DNA of 64,000 bases, from positions 248,001 through 312,000 of the forward strand of contig JBBHKE010002887.1 in the NCBI GenBank assembly GCA_037447655.1, given 5' to 3'. Below, in pieces: positions 1 through 11,689 of the stretch. Numbering within the stretch: position 1 is the first letter of the stretch; every line of letters starts with the position of its first letter. The position numbers were made by a program, and so were the translations under genes. The stretch is from Zygnema cylindricum (Eukaryota > Streptophyta > Zygnematophyceae > Zygnematales > Zygnemataceae). The notes beneath the pieces are model-generated. The model saw only the letters and a program-made list of their open reading frames with translations. It did not search any database and was not told the DNA's origin.

Positions 1-674
1 TGTATTACAAAGTTTGATATAATATTTATGATTGAAAAAATAGATTGTATATATATACATATAAATTCTCTATCCCAGTTGTGTAATACATGAGTCAATT
101 CATTGGTTTTGTCGATAAATAAAAAGTACGCGGTAAACTCTAACAATTGCGCATTTTATTCTCACAATTAAGGTATTTTAATGTACGGAGTTCTCGAACT
201 ATATATCGACATTGTTGATGTCGTGCAATAGACATGGATGGGCAATGATTATTAAAAATTATTGACAAATAAAAATCTAAATAAAAATAATTTCAATAAA
301 AATCTTGACAATAATTTTTGACATATTAGATATCGAGACATCTAAAAACATTGCAATTCGGCTTATAAAAACATTGCATGTCAATTATCTAAAAATCGTG
401 CTCGATACGCCACTACCTTAAGCGTGATTGTTTGTCACAACTTTAATGTTAACAATCTTTAAATTCAACAGTCAATATAAGGTATCACGGGTATTATCAC
501 AGGGTAAAAGCAAATGCTCACCCACCAGTTAACTACCTTTAATTTTGAGCATCCACCAACTTTTAATACATTCTATAGTTTTATATAAAAGTCAAATTTT
601 TGAATTTGACTTTATTGTGACCTAGCGTTAACGTGTCATATGATACACTCATTTTTTTTTCTTTTGTTTTAGTT
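1..674. other. AT-rich DNA, no gene seen
   Basis: No convincing coding frame, tRNA or repeat end was recognised. The recognisable copia-A sequence stops close to 675. The missing 3' LTR of that element would be expected here, but I see no stretch resembling the LTR at 4350-5016, so the element is truncated or too decayed to see. Confidence 0.5.
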
Positions 675-679
675 TTGTA

Positions 680-2800
680 TCAAATATCTGTGTCAGTTGT
701 CGACAATGTTGTTGCCTCATTGTTCGACTTCCTCGGATTTTTTATGCTTTGGCTCAAAGCTCCAACCGCCACTGCGATGTCAAGACAAGTACCGTTCATG
801 TAATAAATGAGGTTTGCGACAATCTGCCTGTAAAGAATGAATGGCATAGAATGTACCTCACTTGAATCAAGGAAATCACGAACCAAAACACCACCATATG
901 TTTATGTACCCTTCTTGTGTCTGAATTCCATCAAGGTGGCACTCCCCTTTGCTTCTGACATGCCAAACTTTTCTAGCATGTTCTTGATTGCTTTTTTCTG
1001 AGTTAAATAAATTATTTTATGTTTCTTGCCTCTTTCTACCTGAATTCCTAGAATATACTTAGCCTCACCCAAGTCCTTCATTTCAAACCGTGAATTCAGA
1101 TCTGCTTTTATTAATCTCATTTATAGATTTGCTAATCAACAGCAAATTATCTACCTACACAACCACATAAATCACTTCGTCCTCACATTACATTACATAG
1201 ACTGAGTGATATGAACTCGTAAAGCCAAGATTGGTTAAAAACTCATCTAATTTCAAGTTCTATTGTCTCACAACCTGTTTCAAGCCATACATGGACTTCA
1301 ACAGTTTACAGAGCAGATTTTCTTTCTTTTTTTCTACATACATCTCTGGGTGCTTCATATAAATTACTTCCCCCAAATCACCATGCAAGAAAGTCGTCTT
1401 AACGTCCATCTGATGCAATTCCATATCCTCTATTGCAGCAAGAGAGAACAAAACTATAATAGTAGGAAAGCGAACCACAGGAGATAAGGTCTCTTTTTTA
1501 TCAATTCCCTGCTTCTTACTAAATCCCTTAGCCACCAATCTAGCTTTAAATCTCACGATTGCATGATCAGGATTCAATTTTAATTAGAAGACCCACTTAC
1601 AACCGTTAGCTTTCCGTTTCGGTGAGAGCTCCACAAGTTCCCAAGCTTGGGCTTCCATAATTGAGATTATCTCGTCATTTGCAGCCGAGATCCAATGATC
1701 ATTTTTAAAAACCGAAAAAGCTTTCTGAATAGTAATCGGCTCCCCTGTGCTTGGAGAAAAAACACTCTCCACTTGTTCACCTCGAAGGCGCCTACTTTGC
1801 CTTCTTCCCCTGGAAAATTTGACGCGAGAACTGTTGGTCCCCTAGTTTGCCGCAGAGGGCGAGGATCGATAGGAGGATCAAGAGAAAGAGCATTTGGGAG
1901 AGAGGTATAGGAGGTAAAAGAAGATAGAGTAAAAGGTACCTGCTCTACAATGATATACTGTTGTGCTTTCTCATTCCTTTAAACTGCATCCATACTAAAA
2001 ACATCCACAGATTGAATCTTTTCATTAATCTTAATATTCTTGGCTGTCTGAAGGCATCCTCTTTGAGAAGTATACACTTTATAACCTGCAGATTCATCAT
2101 CATAGCCTAAAAAGACAACAGGTACAAATTTTGTACTAAGCGTCCAATTTGGAAGATTATCCAGGATAAAACATTTGCTACCAAAGACTCTAAAGTGACC
2201 GACATTTGGCTTTCTGCCTGTCCACACTTCATAAGGTGTCTTACCCCTAACAGCTCAAGTTTCCACTCTATTTTTGATGTAGGAAGCACAATGTAAAGCT
2301 TCCTCCCAAAACTTTGGATCCACACCTTTATTGGCCATCATAGAGCGAGCACATTCAATCAAATTCAAATTAAGTCTCTCAGCCACACCATTCTGTTCCG
2401 CTGTGTACGGAGCAGTAAGTTCACGAGAGATGCCATTTTCTTTCAAAAAATCTGCAAATTCATGGGATACATACACTCCACCATTATCCGTCCGCAAAGC
2501 AAGAATAAATTTGTCGTGAAGTTTCTCCGCCCAGATTTTGTAGTGCTAAGTGAGTGAAGACATCTCTCTTCTCCTTCATGAAGTATAGGCAACTCTACCG
2601 GGAGTAGTCGTCTGTAAAGGTGACAAAATAGCGGCTGCCACCAAGAGAGGGAACTTTGGAAGGGCCAAAGACATCAAAGTGAATAATACCAAGAAGATTT
2701 GTGGCTCGGTGATCATGAACTTGTGGGAGGGGAAGCTTGTAAAGCTTTCCGAGAGCACAACCATCACAAACATGAGACTCTTTTTGACCAAGCTAGACTC
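680..2800 (-). pseudogene. copia A integrase, reverse transcriptase and partial RNase H remnant
   Basis: The integrase zinc-finger end (CDGCALGKLYKLP) and first catalytic region (FDVFGP) lie at about 2600-2790. RTDNGG and the HGVAER-like region (here NGVAERLN) follow at 2255-2497. The GRKPNVGHFRVFG block typical of copia integrase C-termini is at 1979-2227. RT blocks (RLVAKGFSKKQGID, HQMDVKTTFLHG, SMYGLKQ) occupy 1260-1577. The RT tail (FEMKDLGEAKYILGIQVER) is at 902-1120. The start of RNase H (YRQIVANLIYYMNG) is at 680-886, after which similarity ends. Every block is in a different or broken frame. Confidence 0.85.
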
Positions 2801-3142
2801 CCTCTATCATATCATGCTTTATCATCTTAGTAAGTCTCTCATGATGCATATGACCAAGCCTTTTATGACACAAAACATTATCACATAAGACACTAGAGTA
2901 CGCAAATCAATTTTATTAGCTAGGTCCATGCGATACAAAAAGTTTGGGCCTCTAGTTCCTACTAGAGCTACTCTTCCATCCTTGCTCACTATTTTCTTGC
3001 CATTTTTCTGGAGAACCTCAAAGCCTTTGCTTTAGGCTATATACGTAGAAAATAGATTTTTCTTAAACTTTGGAACATACAAGACATCCTACAGAAATCT
3101 CTTAACAACCTTTCCATCTATCACACAATCCAGATCTATATT

Positions 3143-4251
3143 TCATTTGGCATTTGATTCAAGAGCATAGCCACAAGCATAAAAGATCTGGCGTAAAGGA
3201 GTAGAAGACATCTCCTTAAACCAAGACTTGTTGAAGCACATGTATGAAGAGCTGTCTGAATCCATTATCCATCTCAAGTTCTTTTCTCCTTCCATCATGT
3301 CGAGTTTGGCAAGAGCAAAGAACTCTTTGTCATCTGTTTTTGGAAAATTGGTCACATGAGGTGTCTCTTCCTCGGTCTTCTTCTTCACCAATTGCGTATC
3401 CTCCGCTGAAAACGCAACAGTTTTATTCGAAGGTTTTGGGAAATGGGAGGTCCGCTATGTTTCCATCCTTTCCGGAAGATACTTGTTTCAAGAGCTTTTA
3501 TATACAAAGGACAAGCTCTAAAGGAATGAACATCGGTATAACAATAAACACATTTCTCAAACTGTTGATTAAACTAGTTCCCTTGATATCTACTTTCCCT
3601 TTGAAATTGAGCCGTGAATGCTACAGTTGGTTTTCCAAATCTTAAAAATGTCTAAGTAGCCTCTTCTGCCCAGATAAACTCTATAGCTATTTGCAAATTC
3701 TAGAGAGGTTTAGACAATTTTTTCATTTCATCTGAGGCTCATTTATATTCACTAGGAAGCCCCTTTAAGAGAATCATGGCCTGATGATAAAGGGAGAAAG
3801 TCCCCCCAGAACATGCATTTTTTGACATTAACATTCGAAACCAATTAGTGTATTCCACCATGCTACCGCTCGTGTACTTATACTCATAGATCTGACTAGC
3901 ATTTATAATCTCACACTAGTCACTAACTTTAACATAAGAAGATTTCAATGCTTCCCACAATTCTGATGCCTTTGAAACATTAATATATGTCATATGCAAT
4001 TATTTTGATACCATAAGCTTCACTAAATGCAAAGCTTGGTCATTATTCTGATCAAAAAGGGCATCAGATTCTGCCAGGGATCCATTTAACACATCAATAA
4101 ATTTCACTTGCTTGAAGTAAGACTTAACCAAATTTGCCCAATACAAATATTCACGTCCATCAAAGACCGAAATTCGTGAAGGCGGGCCTGTGACCTCTTG
4201 TTCTAAGACAACTGTTAGAACTAAAGATGAAGAAGAGGCAGCGGTAGTCAT
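3143..4251 (-). pseudogene. copia A gag-protease remnant
   Basis: The likely gag start is ATG at 4251 (MTTAASSSS...). The following text contains TGPPSR and a tryptophan-containing stretch resembling the gag starts of the other copias here. A CX2CX4HX4C zinc knuckle (CVYCYTDVHSFRACP) is readable around 3495-3560. A protease-like segment near 3240-3290 reads MDSDSSSYMC, where the glycine expected after DS in an active aspartic protease is replaced by Asp. Several stops and frame changes separate the parts, so no functional product is expected. Confidence 0.75.
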
Positions 4252-4349
4252 TGTAGAACAAATCAAGAGAGGAAGCTTCCACAAAGACTGATGGTAGAAC
4301 AACGATTTGACTGATAATAAATTGCAAAACAAGGACACAATAGTCCTAC

Positions 4350-5016
4350 AAGTCTACCACAACATAAAGAGGAACATACACACAAAATTTCAATTAATCC
4401 TGCTCACAGATCTATGAGATATTAAGAGATGAAATTACATAAAAGTGAGTGTCCAGTTTTCATATCATTTGTTCCTAAACTCCAAAATTTACTAAGTCCT
4501 ATTTATATAATGAAGCTATACTAAACTATACGGAGGCATTCTAGCAGTACTTCTAACAAAAATACTGTGAGTAAGGCATGTCATAAATCACGCATTCTAC
4601 TCTAATCAACTAATTCACAACAAACAAAATTATGTTCTAACAAATATTTACACCGACAATCAGATCACGATAATAGAGAAAGGTTATCGTGATCTAGTCA
4701 CGCCTCGTCAACAGTTTTCGGCGGCAGCTGTTATCCGTCCAATCACCAAATTCGGCACCGTGGATGTGCTCTCAAGAATCATGTGGTCCCTCCCGAATGT
4801 ATGTATGTCCACATAAGACATACTCAAGCATTCCTCGCACCAGATGACTCATGTCCCTAGTGTGATTGAACCGTGAACTCCCAAGTTCACTGTCACACTA
4901 ATTCTAGCAAATACTTAACCGGACTTACCCAAAAATAAACTAAGTCCCGAATAACTCTCTCTCTCTCTTTCTCACAACCCAAAAATAGAGAGGACTAAAG
5001 CTTTCTAAAAATAACA
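4350..5016 (-). repeat. 5' LTR of copia A
   Basis: The segment closely matches 39800-40369, which has the same position relative to a gag start. The outer end (TGTTAT on the minus strand) is clear at 5016. The inner end near 4350 is approximate because no canonical tRNA-iMet 3'-end primer site is visible next to it. A CT-rich run sits close to the outer end. Confidence 0.7.
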
Positions 5017-5025
5017 CAATTCACT

Positions 5026-5742
5026 CTAATATGTTTCGGTTTTTGGAAACGGCAATCTGTGGGCCTTTCTTTGAGCACATCCACTACAATCATCTAAACT
5101 CTCATTGTCTCCAAAATGTATTCCCTCAACTACAACCATTTTCTTCATTTCCTTCAATCTATCTAGATGCACATGTCCCAATCTTTTATGCCACATCATC
5201 AAATCAATTACACCAACATAGGAAACTCCCGTCTTGCCATTACTCAAATTTAGCCTAATCTTTCCTTGACTACCTTTTTCAGTTGTGAAGTACACTTCAT
5301 TCTCATGGCTAGCAACAAAGACTCCTTTCTAAGTACTAGTCTCAAAACCCTTATCATCATAGACCGACGTAGAGATAAGATTCTTGTTCAACTGTGGAAT
5401 AAATAGAACATCAGAGAAAGTGACTATAGATGTCTTACCATCAACTAAGACTCTCAAATCCATTGATCCCACTAAATTAGTGGTCACTATTCTCCCATCC
5501 CCATACTCTATCTCTACAGTGGGGATCTTTCTCATCTTGGTAAACAATGGTTTTTCTCTGCACATATGCATAGAGGCTCCTAAATCAATAATCCATCCTC
5601 CTTCAGAAGCTTCTATTACTCCACGGAAAGCACACTTTAGCCTCATTGGAATCTCCAACTCACCTTTCACCTCCAGCTCCTCTTTGGGGAGAAGTTCTCT
5701 ATCGTCCTTATCGGAATCCTCTCCGATGACTTGTGTTGCCAC
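5026..5742 (-). pseudogene. copia B protease and pre-integrase remnant
   Basis: The protease block reads WIIDLGASMHMC at 5329-5742, where the DSG triad of copia proteases is altered to DLG. The GAG-pre-integrase block (MMWHKRLGHVHLDRLKEM, CSGCAQRKAHRLPFPKT) follows at 5026-5295, with the His and Cys residues of the integrase zinc finger. Coding similarity to copia C continues to 5017, where the LTR of copia A interrupts it. Confidence 0.8.
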
Positions 5743-5777
5743 AAATGCCTTTTTCTTCCTTGCGGTTGGTTTTTGAC

Positions 5778-6800
5778 CTATTCCTCCTTCAATCTCAACT
5801 TTGTCACTTTAGTGCACTCCGCCATGTAATGTCCCGGCTTCTTACAAAAGTGACAAAGCCCCTTCGGAGGCCTTGATCCAAATCCATCCAATTGATTTCC
5901 TCTTCCTCCTCCACCAAAGTTTCCATAAGGTTTCTCGGAATCCTTATCCCCCCAATTAGTCCCTACAGCCAATGCCTGAACATTCTTTCCTCCTCTCCGA
6001 ATCTCAATTGTGCTTTCCCGAACCAAAATCATTCCCACAACAGAGTTCTAGATCCATCGATGATATAGGAAGTCTTGAACCCTGTTAACAATATTTTAAA
6101 ACTCGTCTGGGAATTTCATCAACAAAGTATTCACCTTCTATTTCTCAGTCTCCCTTTTCCCTGCACTCTCCAACTCCATAAATAACCCGGCCAAGTCATT
6201 ACAAAAATCTAACATCTTTCCCCCTTTGTACTCATATACCTGTACCTTTTGATCTGCTAGCTTATGATGTCGAATCGTACCATTCTTGTAAATGTTGACA
6301 AGAGCCTCCCACAACTCGTCCGCTCTGTCCACGTGAAGATGAGGCGTAGCCACTACTTGAGTAAGAAGCTTGAGGATAAAATGAGTCGCCACGGTATTGT
6401 TCAAATCCCAGATTTCACTATCATTAGCCTCGGTTTTCTCAACATCTGCTACCGGAACCGATACAGGAGGCATCGGTGTGAGTTTCTCCTTCCCCTTTTC
6501 CTTCCCTGTGTCCGAAACGAAGCTTTCTCCAACATCCTCTACCACAACGAAGCTTTCTCCAACATCCTCTTCCACCTCTGCCCCCGCAGATCCTCGTGTG
6601 AACCGAGATCCTCCAAACGTTGGTGGAACTCCCAATTTTGTGGATGGCCGACGCACACAGCCATTGACAATGCCCCATAGCCGATTTTCAAACAATGCAC
6701 CCCTCATCATGGTTTCCGAATAAATGAACCCCGTTCCATAGAAAATGGACACCATAGAGGGTGGGCCCATAACCTGTAATTCTGTGACCTCTATTCGCAC
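5778..6800 (-). pseudogene. copia B gag remnant with zinc knuckle
   Basis: The frame opens with an ATG at 6800 inside the LTR end and reads through the primer site as QVMGPPS. A 27-bp tandem duplication around 6516-6575 makes the repeat DVGESFV...DVGESFV. The central gag region (LADQKVQVYEYKGGKMLDFCNDLA) matches copia C. A CX2CX4HX4C knuckle (CHFCKKPGHYMAEC) lies near 5815-5860. Stops separate the gag body (6138-6800) from the knuckle part (5778-6038). Confidence 0.8.
6760..6774 (-). promoter_or_regulatory. copia B primer-binding site, half tRNA-iMet type
   Basis: The minus strand reads GGTTATGGGCCCACC immediately after the LTR. This is the reverse complement of the anticodon arm of plant initiator tRNA-Met (GGUGGGCCCAUAACC, anticodon CAU). 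The same block follows the LTRs of C, D and E. Confidence 0.8.
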
Positions 6801-7778
6801 ACAGAATGTCCAGCTTACGTGAAACCTCTAGGATAGTATTTGCACTTATGATTTTGGCATAGAATTAGTCTCACCCTGGGATGCAAAAACCCTTACCGAC
6901 TACATCCCTGTGTAGACTGAACTCCTCTGAGTGTGGTGCAAAAAGAATCATTGAAATTGCTCCCTTGAGCATTACTCCCCTGAGTGTGGTGCAAAAAGAA
7001 TCATTGAAATTGCTCCCATGAGCATTAAGTTATGGCTGACCAAAGTTGGCCTATAAATATAAGTGCTCTCTGGGAGAGAGGTTGAAACCCAAGTTAATAT
7101 TCTAAGTCCTAAACTACCTCTCTAAGCCTACTACTAGTGTACCTATCTAATCAAAAGAGTGTAAGGTACAAGAAGGTACAGGTACCACTGTACTTCTTGT
7201 ACGGCCATAGTACGGCATTGCAGCTCCGGTGATGCGTGTTAGTTTGTGAACCGAAGTTGCTCCCTTCGTAATACACGCTGTCCAATCATCCCTCGCCACG
7301 TGTCACCCACCGACATATGCTCAGCAAACCGCCAAAAACCACTCCGGAATTTTGGCTCCTACGCGAGCCGTCGATCGCGAACGACTTTCAATTTTGTCCG
7401 TCGAAATTCGATGTCGTTTTGTGCGGTACTTTATTTCGTGCGGTCCTGCATGTTTCATGTTCACTTCATCCCGTAATATGTTAAATGAAGTATGCCGATA
7501 TGTTACAATATAAATATATACCAAACCCAATACCTATATCGTTTCGTTAAGACCTAACGGATAAGGTTGACGGTTGTGCCGTACGGCTGTGATCCGGAGG
7601 TCACCGGATCATTTCCTACTAGGGACCACCTAAATTTTGTAGCAAACTAAAGTTTCTGCTCTATCTCCTTACCTGCATGAGATAACCATGGCTGCCTGCA
7701 AGTCCTCAGTGACTTCGACAAGTATGAGGGCTAGTGGAAGACCAAAAAGGATAAGACTATAAAATACCTTTTTCAACA
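6775..7778 (-). repeat. 5' LTR of copia B
   Basis: The LTR is about 1 kb, from TGTTGAAAAAGG at 7778 to ...TTACA at 6775 on the minus strand, directly followed by the primer site at 6760-6774. It shares with the LTRs of C, D and E the ATGGCTGCC block near its start, a CACGTG-containing block near 7300 and the GGTCAA-type block near 7035. It carries an internal 53-bp tandem duplication (6922-7027). Confidence 0.8.
6922..7027. repeat. 53-bp tandem duplication inside the copia B LTR
   Basis: The block containing TGAGTGTGGTGCAAAAAGAA and ending in GAGCATTA occurs twice in a row, starting at about 6928 and 6981. The two copies differ at only a few positions. The other copia LTRs in the window have a single copy of the corresponding segment. 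Confidence 0.85.
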
Positions 7779-7984
7779 GACGCAATCTAAGGTCTCATAT
7801 GTGAGGTTATGCGTACAGAATGCCCCAAAAATGGATGACATCATTGCATCCCGTTTAAACATACCCCTTAACGTTGCTCTAGGTCAGGACACGTGTCAAG
7901 CTCTGGTGAAACATGAAGAGGGAGGAGAAAGAGGATTGGGAAAGGGGCTTAAGGAGTCAGAGGGAAGAAGAAGAGAGACGGGAT

Positions 7985-8160
7985 TCGTCCTCTGTGACAC
8001 ACTCCTCACTCCTCACTCCTCACTCAGTCCTCAGTCCTCAATCCTCAGTCCTCACTCCTTAGTCCTCAGTCCTCAATCCTCAGTGACCACTACAAGTATG
8101 AGGACCTTAGTAAAACCATAGACTCATAAAGAGATAGAAGATAAAATACCTTTTTCAATA
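7985..8160 (-). repeat. TCCTCA(C/G) minisatellite and partial duplicate of a copia LTR head
   Basis: From about 8000 to 8085 a 7-base unit of the type TCCTCAC/TCCTCAG is repeated with small changes. The sequence that follows (CAAGTATGAGG ... AAATACCTTTTTCAATA, to about 8160) resembles the start of the copia B LTR at 7710-7778. This suggests a local duplication of the LTR end or a second decayed LTR. Confidence 0.65.
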
Positions 8161-9600
8161 GGCCATATGATTACATAAAACTTTTGATAACGTCACCCTA
8201 AGCCGTGTGCCACGTGTGAATTCATTTACCTTTTCATTGGTCAAAGTGATACTTTCCCTAAAACCGACTCTCGAGGTGAATCACGTTTGAGTTTAAAGAT
8301 GAACTGGCATGACATGGCAGTGAGTTGAAATAGTGAAAATCCTTACCGAAATTTAACGATCACATAGATCGTACTTTGATTTCGACATTTTCTTCTTACC
8401 GCAAAAGAGTTTTTGGGTGCAACATTCAATTTTTGAGGGACACAACAAAAAAACACCCTTAACCACATAGGTGGGTACCTTTGATATGAACTTCAAACTT
8501 TCGTCGTCCCTTTTCGACCCACCGCCACATCATGATAGCTCATCTTTAAACTTACATGTCAACCACCTCGAGAGCCGGTTGAAACCAAAGTGACGTTGAG
8601 CAGCAAATAATAAAACTAGTCGTACGTCTCACACGATATCCACCACTTAGCCCGAAAAAAAGTACATGTATCTCTTTTTTGTCCGTCAAAAGTCTCCTCA
8701 GATTTTGTTTTTGGCAAGAAATTCCAAATTTTATTTTTTATGTTTTATTATTTCCAATTTAGATCACGTTTTAATTGATTTTTTTTATTATTATTGTGTA
8801 TTTGCACCAAATAGAGCGAAAAAGTTCCAAGTTGGATAAATGTGTTATTGTGCGAAATTGTGGAGGTTAGTGAGAGGGGAATTGATATGGTATGAAGTAA
8901 ATGAATAACTAAACTAAAAAAAACGGGTTTTGCAAAGAAAGACTTTGAGTCTAGGGAAGAAATGATAAAAAAAATATGAATTTCGTAAACCCCTCTTTGA
9001 GGGCGAAACAAAGACAAACGCGATGATATACAATTATCAAGATTATTCAAATAAAGTTTGAGAGAGAGGGGAAAGACAAATCACAAGATAACAAGAGACG
9101 TCGAAGGTGGGGGGAGAAGAAAAAAGAAAAATAAAAAGAATAAACGTGGTTGTAATTCAAGAAAAAATAATGGAAAAACGTGTATTAAAGAAGACGTGGT
9201 AAAAATGCAAGTAATCAACGCATAATGTACACAACACGTTTACATTGCATGATAATACAATATTTACGATACGTGTCATTTCTTTATTTAGCAACATAAC
9301 AAACTTTTACAAACTTCCATCCCAAGTGTTATATACAAATCCCTAACCTTGTGTAGTTGTCCAATCTTATAACATTGTCTCCCTCTAGTCATCTACTCCG
9401 TAATATACATCTAACAACTAAACCGAAGCCCCTCTAAAAATTATTTTACTATTATATTCCCTATTTCATCCAAAGCTCTCGTCCGTTAGCACTTTCCCTC
9501 CAACGATGTTATCGACACTCCTCTGCGCTTTGATTGTAATTGTAACTCTCGCTTTTTTTGCCCCAACAAAAGGTGACAAAAGATCAGCAAAGAGAAAAAA
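8161..9600. other. intergenic DNA, no gene seen
   Basis: AT-rich sequence with A/T runs and no coding frame with recognisable motifs on either strand. The short open frames have no family resemblance and are probably chance. Confidence 0.5.
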
Positions 9601-9603
9601 AAA

Positions 9604-11660
9604 GGTCAAAAAAGAGTGAGGAGCAGAGTAGAGAGAGAGAGAGGGAGAGAGAGGGAGAGGGAATTGGTGAAGAAAAAAGGAAAGAGAGGGGGAGAGAGAT
9701 AGTGAAAGATAACGATAGGGAAAGGGAAAGAAAAAGGGAAAGAAAGAGAGAGCGGGATGAGAAAAACAAAAAAACCAAATTGGCAGCCTAACAAAGGACA
9801 AAAAAGGCAAGAGGATTTGAGAGAGAGGGAGAGGGAGACGGATAGGGGTGGCAGATTGAGAGGGAGACAAGGAGGGGGTGGAAGATTGAGAGGGAGACAA
9901 GGAGGGGTGGCAGATTGAGAGGGAGACGGAGATAGAGAGGAAGAGGTAAACCGAGAGGGAGAGGAAAAGGGTGACGGAGACAGAGAGAGGAGGATGGCAG
10001 ATGCAGAGTGAGACGGAAATAGAAATGGAGAGGTCAAGTGAGAGGGAGAGGAAGAGGAAGACGGAGAGGGGCGGCAGATTGAGAGGGAGGAGGTGATGGA
10101 GAGGGAGGAGGTGATGGAGAGGGAGAGGTAAACTGAGAGGGAGAGAAAAGAGGAGAGGGAGAGCCAAATTGTGAGGCATGGGAAGAGGGAGAGCCAAATT
10201 GTGAGGCATGGGAAGAGGGAGACAGAGACATAGAGAGAGAGTGGTAGATGCAAAGGGAGACGGAGATGGAGAGGGAGAGGTAAAATGAGAGGCAGAGGAA
10301 AAGAGAGGTGGAGAGGACGAGGGAGACGCAGTGGGGTGGCAGTTCGAGAAAGAGACGGAGATGGAGATGAGGAGGTAAACAGAGAGGGAGAGGGAGAGGC
10401 AAATTATGAGGTAGATGAAGAAGGAGAGGGAGATTTAGAGGGAGAGGGAAAGGTAGATTGATAATGAGAGGGAGAAGGATAGAGAGAGGCAGAAGGGAAG
10501 GGAGAAGGATATGGAGAGGCATATTGAGAGGGAGTATAAAAGAGAGAGGGAGAGGGAGAGGGAGAGGATGATGGAGAGGGAGGTGGAGTGGGAGAGGCAA
10601 ACCAGGAGATAGGGGGAATAGGAGAGGATAGAGAGGAAAAAAGAGAAGGAGCAGAAGATTGAGAGGGAGAGGGAGGGAGAGCGGGATAGGTTAGAAGAGA
10701 GAAGCGGGGGGGGGAAGATTCAAACCTATGGTGATTTTCGGAGGTGAGGGAAATGGAGAGGGGGATAATTTGAGAAGGGAAAAAGGAAGAGGAGGGGGAG
10801 GGAGGATTGATGGAACACAGAGAGGCAGACTGAGATGTGAGAATGAGAGGAAGAGGTAAATTGCTAGGGAGAAAAAGAGAGGGAGGCAGAGGGTTTAATA
10901 GATTAAAAGAGGGAGAGAGAGGGGGGGGGGGAGGGGGGGAGGCAGATCGAGAGGGAGAGGGGGAGGGAGAATGGGAGAGAGATTTGAGAGGAAGAAGAAG
11001 AAGAAAGAGAGGCAGAAGGAGGGACAAACCGAGAGGGGGACGAATAAAGGGAGGAAATGGGAGAGGATAATGTAAATGAGAGGGGGAGAGGGGAAAAATG
11101 GACAAAGGACATGGAGAAGGAGAGGGAGCCACATTTTGAGAAGGATGGAGTGGGGAAAAAGGGAGAGCGGCAGAGATAGGGAGACAGATGGAGGGGGGGG
11201 AAGGAGGCAAACCTGGAGAGATGGGGAGGCGAGGGGATATGGAGAGGGATAGCAAAACGCCAAACGAGAGAAAGATTCATTTCTAGCGGTGGGCTAGGGG
11301 GAAAAGGAAGGTGGAAGGTCACGAGAAAGGGAGAGACAGGTCGAGAGGGAGAAAGGAAGGCTTGGTGAGAGGTTAGAATGGAGGGAAGAGGAAGATTGAG
11401 AGAGTTAAAGAGAGTCAAAAACCGGCAAGGAGAGACATTTTGTGAGATAGAGGGGGAGAGAGAGAGAGGTATGGATGGCGTGCGAAGAGAGATAGGGGGG
11501 AAAGGGAGAGGGATAGTGAAAGCGAGGGAATGGGAGAGGATATTTGAGAGGAATAAGGGATTGGAGACACTAATCGTAAGACAGATGGAGAGGGAGAAGA
11601 ATGGAATAGACAGATTGAGAACGAGAGGGAGAGGGGGAGGCAAACCGACAGGGAGAAGGA
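9604..11660 (+). repeat. ~2 kb GA-rich polypurine tract
   Basis: The plus strand is almost all purine, built from irregular GAGAGGGA-type units with scattered interruptions such as GGCAGATTGAGAGGGAGA, which recurs several times around 9850-9940. The low-complexity bias keeps stops rare on the minus strand and creates long Pro/Ser/Leu frames of up to about 300 codons there. I regard those as artefacts. Similar CT-rich tracts lie at 36780-36990 and 37640-38730, on the opposite strand. Confidence 0.9.
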
Positions 11661-11689
11661 AACGTAAAAAATATAGCGATTCGATGGCG

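Larger units (their letters stand above)
675..5016 (-). mobile_element. Ty1/copia retrotransposon A, decayed and lacking its 3' end
   Basis: Read on the minus strand, this holds an LTR, a gag start, a zinc knuckle, a protease fragment, integrase, reverse transcriptase and the beginning of RNase H, in copia order (integrase before RT). The frame is broken many times. The 5' LTR begins with TGTTAT at 5016. It interrupts copia B exactly where the integrase region of B resumes at 5017, so A is younger than B. A second copy of the LTR and gag start lies at 39621-40369. No 3' LTR is visible at the left end. Confidence 0.85.
5017..7778 (-). mobile_element. Ty1/copia retrotransposon B, 5' half only
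   Basis: On the minus strand this comprises a 5' LTR, a primer site, gag with zinc knuckle, protease and the GAG-pre-integrase region. It stops abruptly at 5017 where copia A is inserted. It is a clear relative of copia C (43443-57170): the gag N-terminus, the CHFCKKPGHYMAECTK knuckle and the protease block can be aligned by eye. The rest of B should lie beyond the left edge of the window if it survives. Confidence 0.85.
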
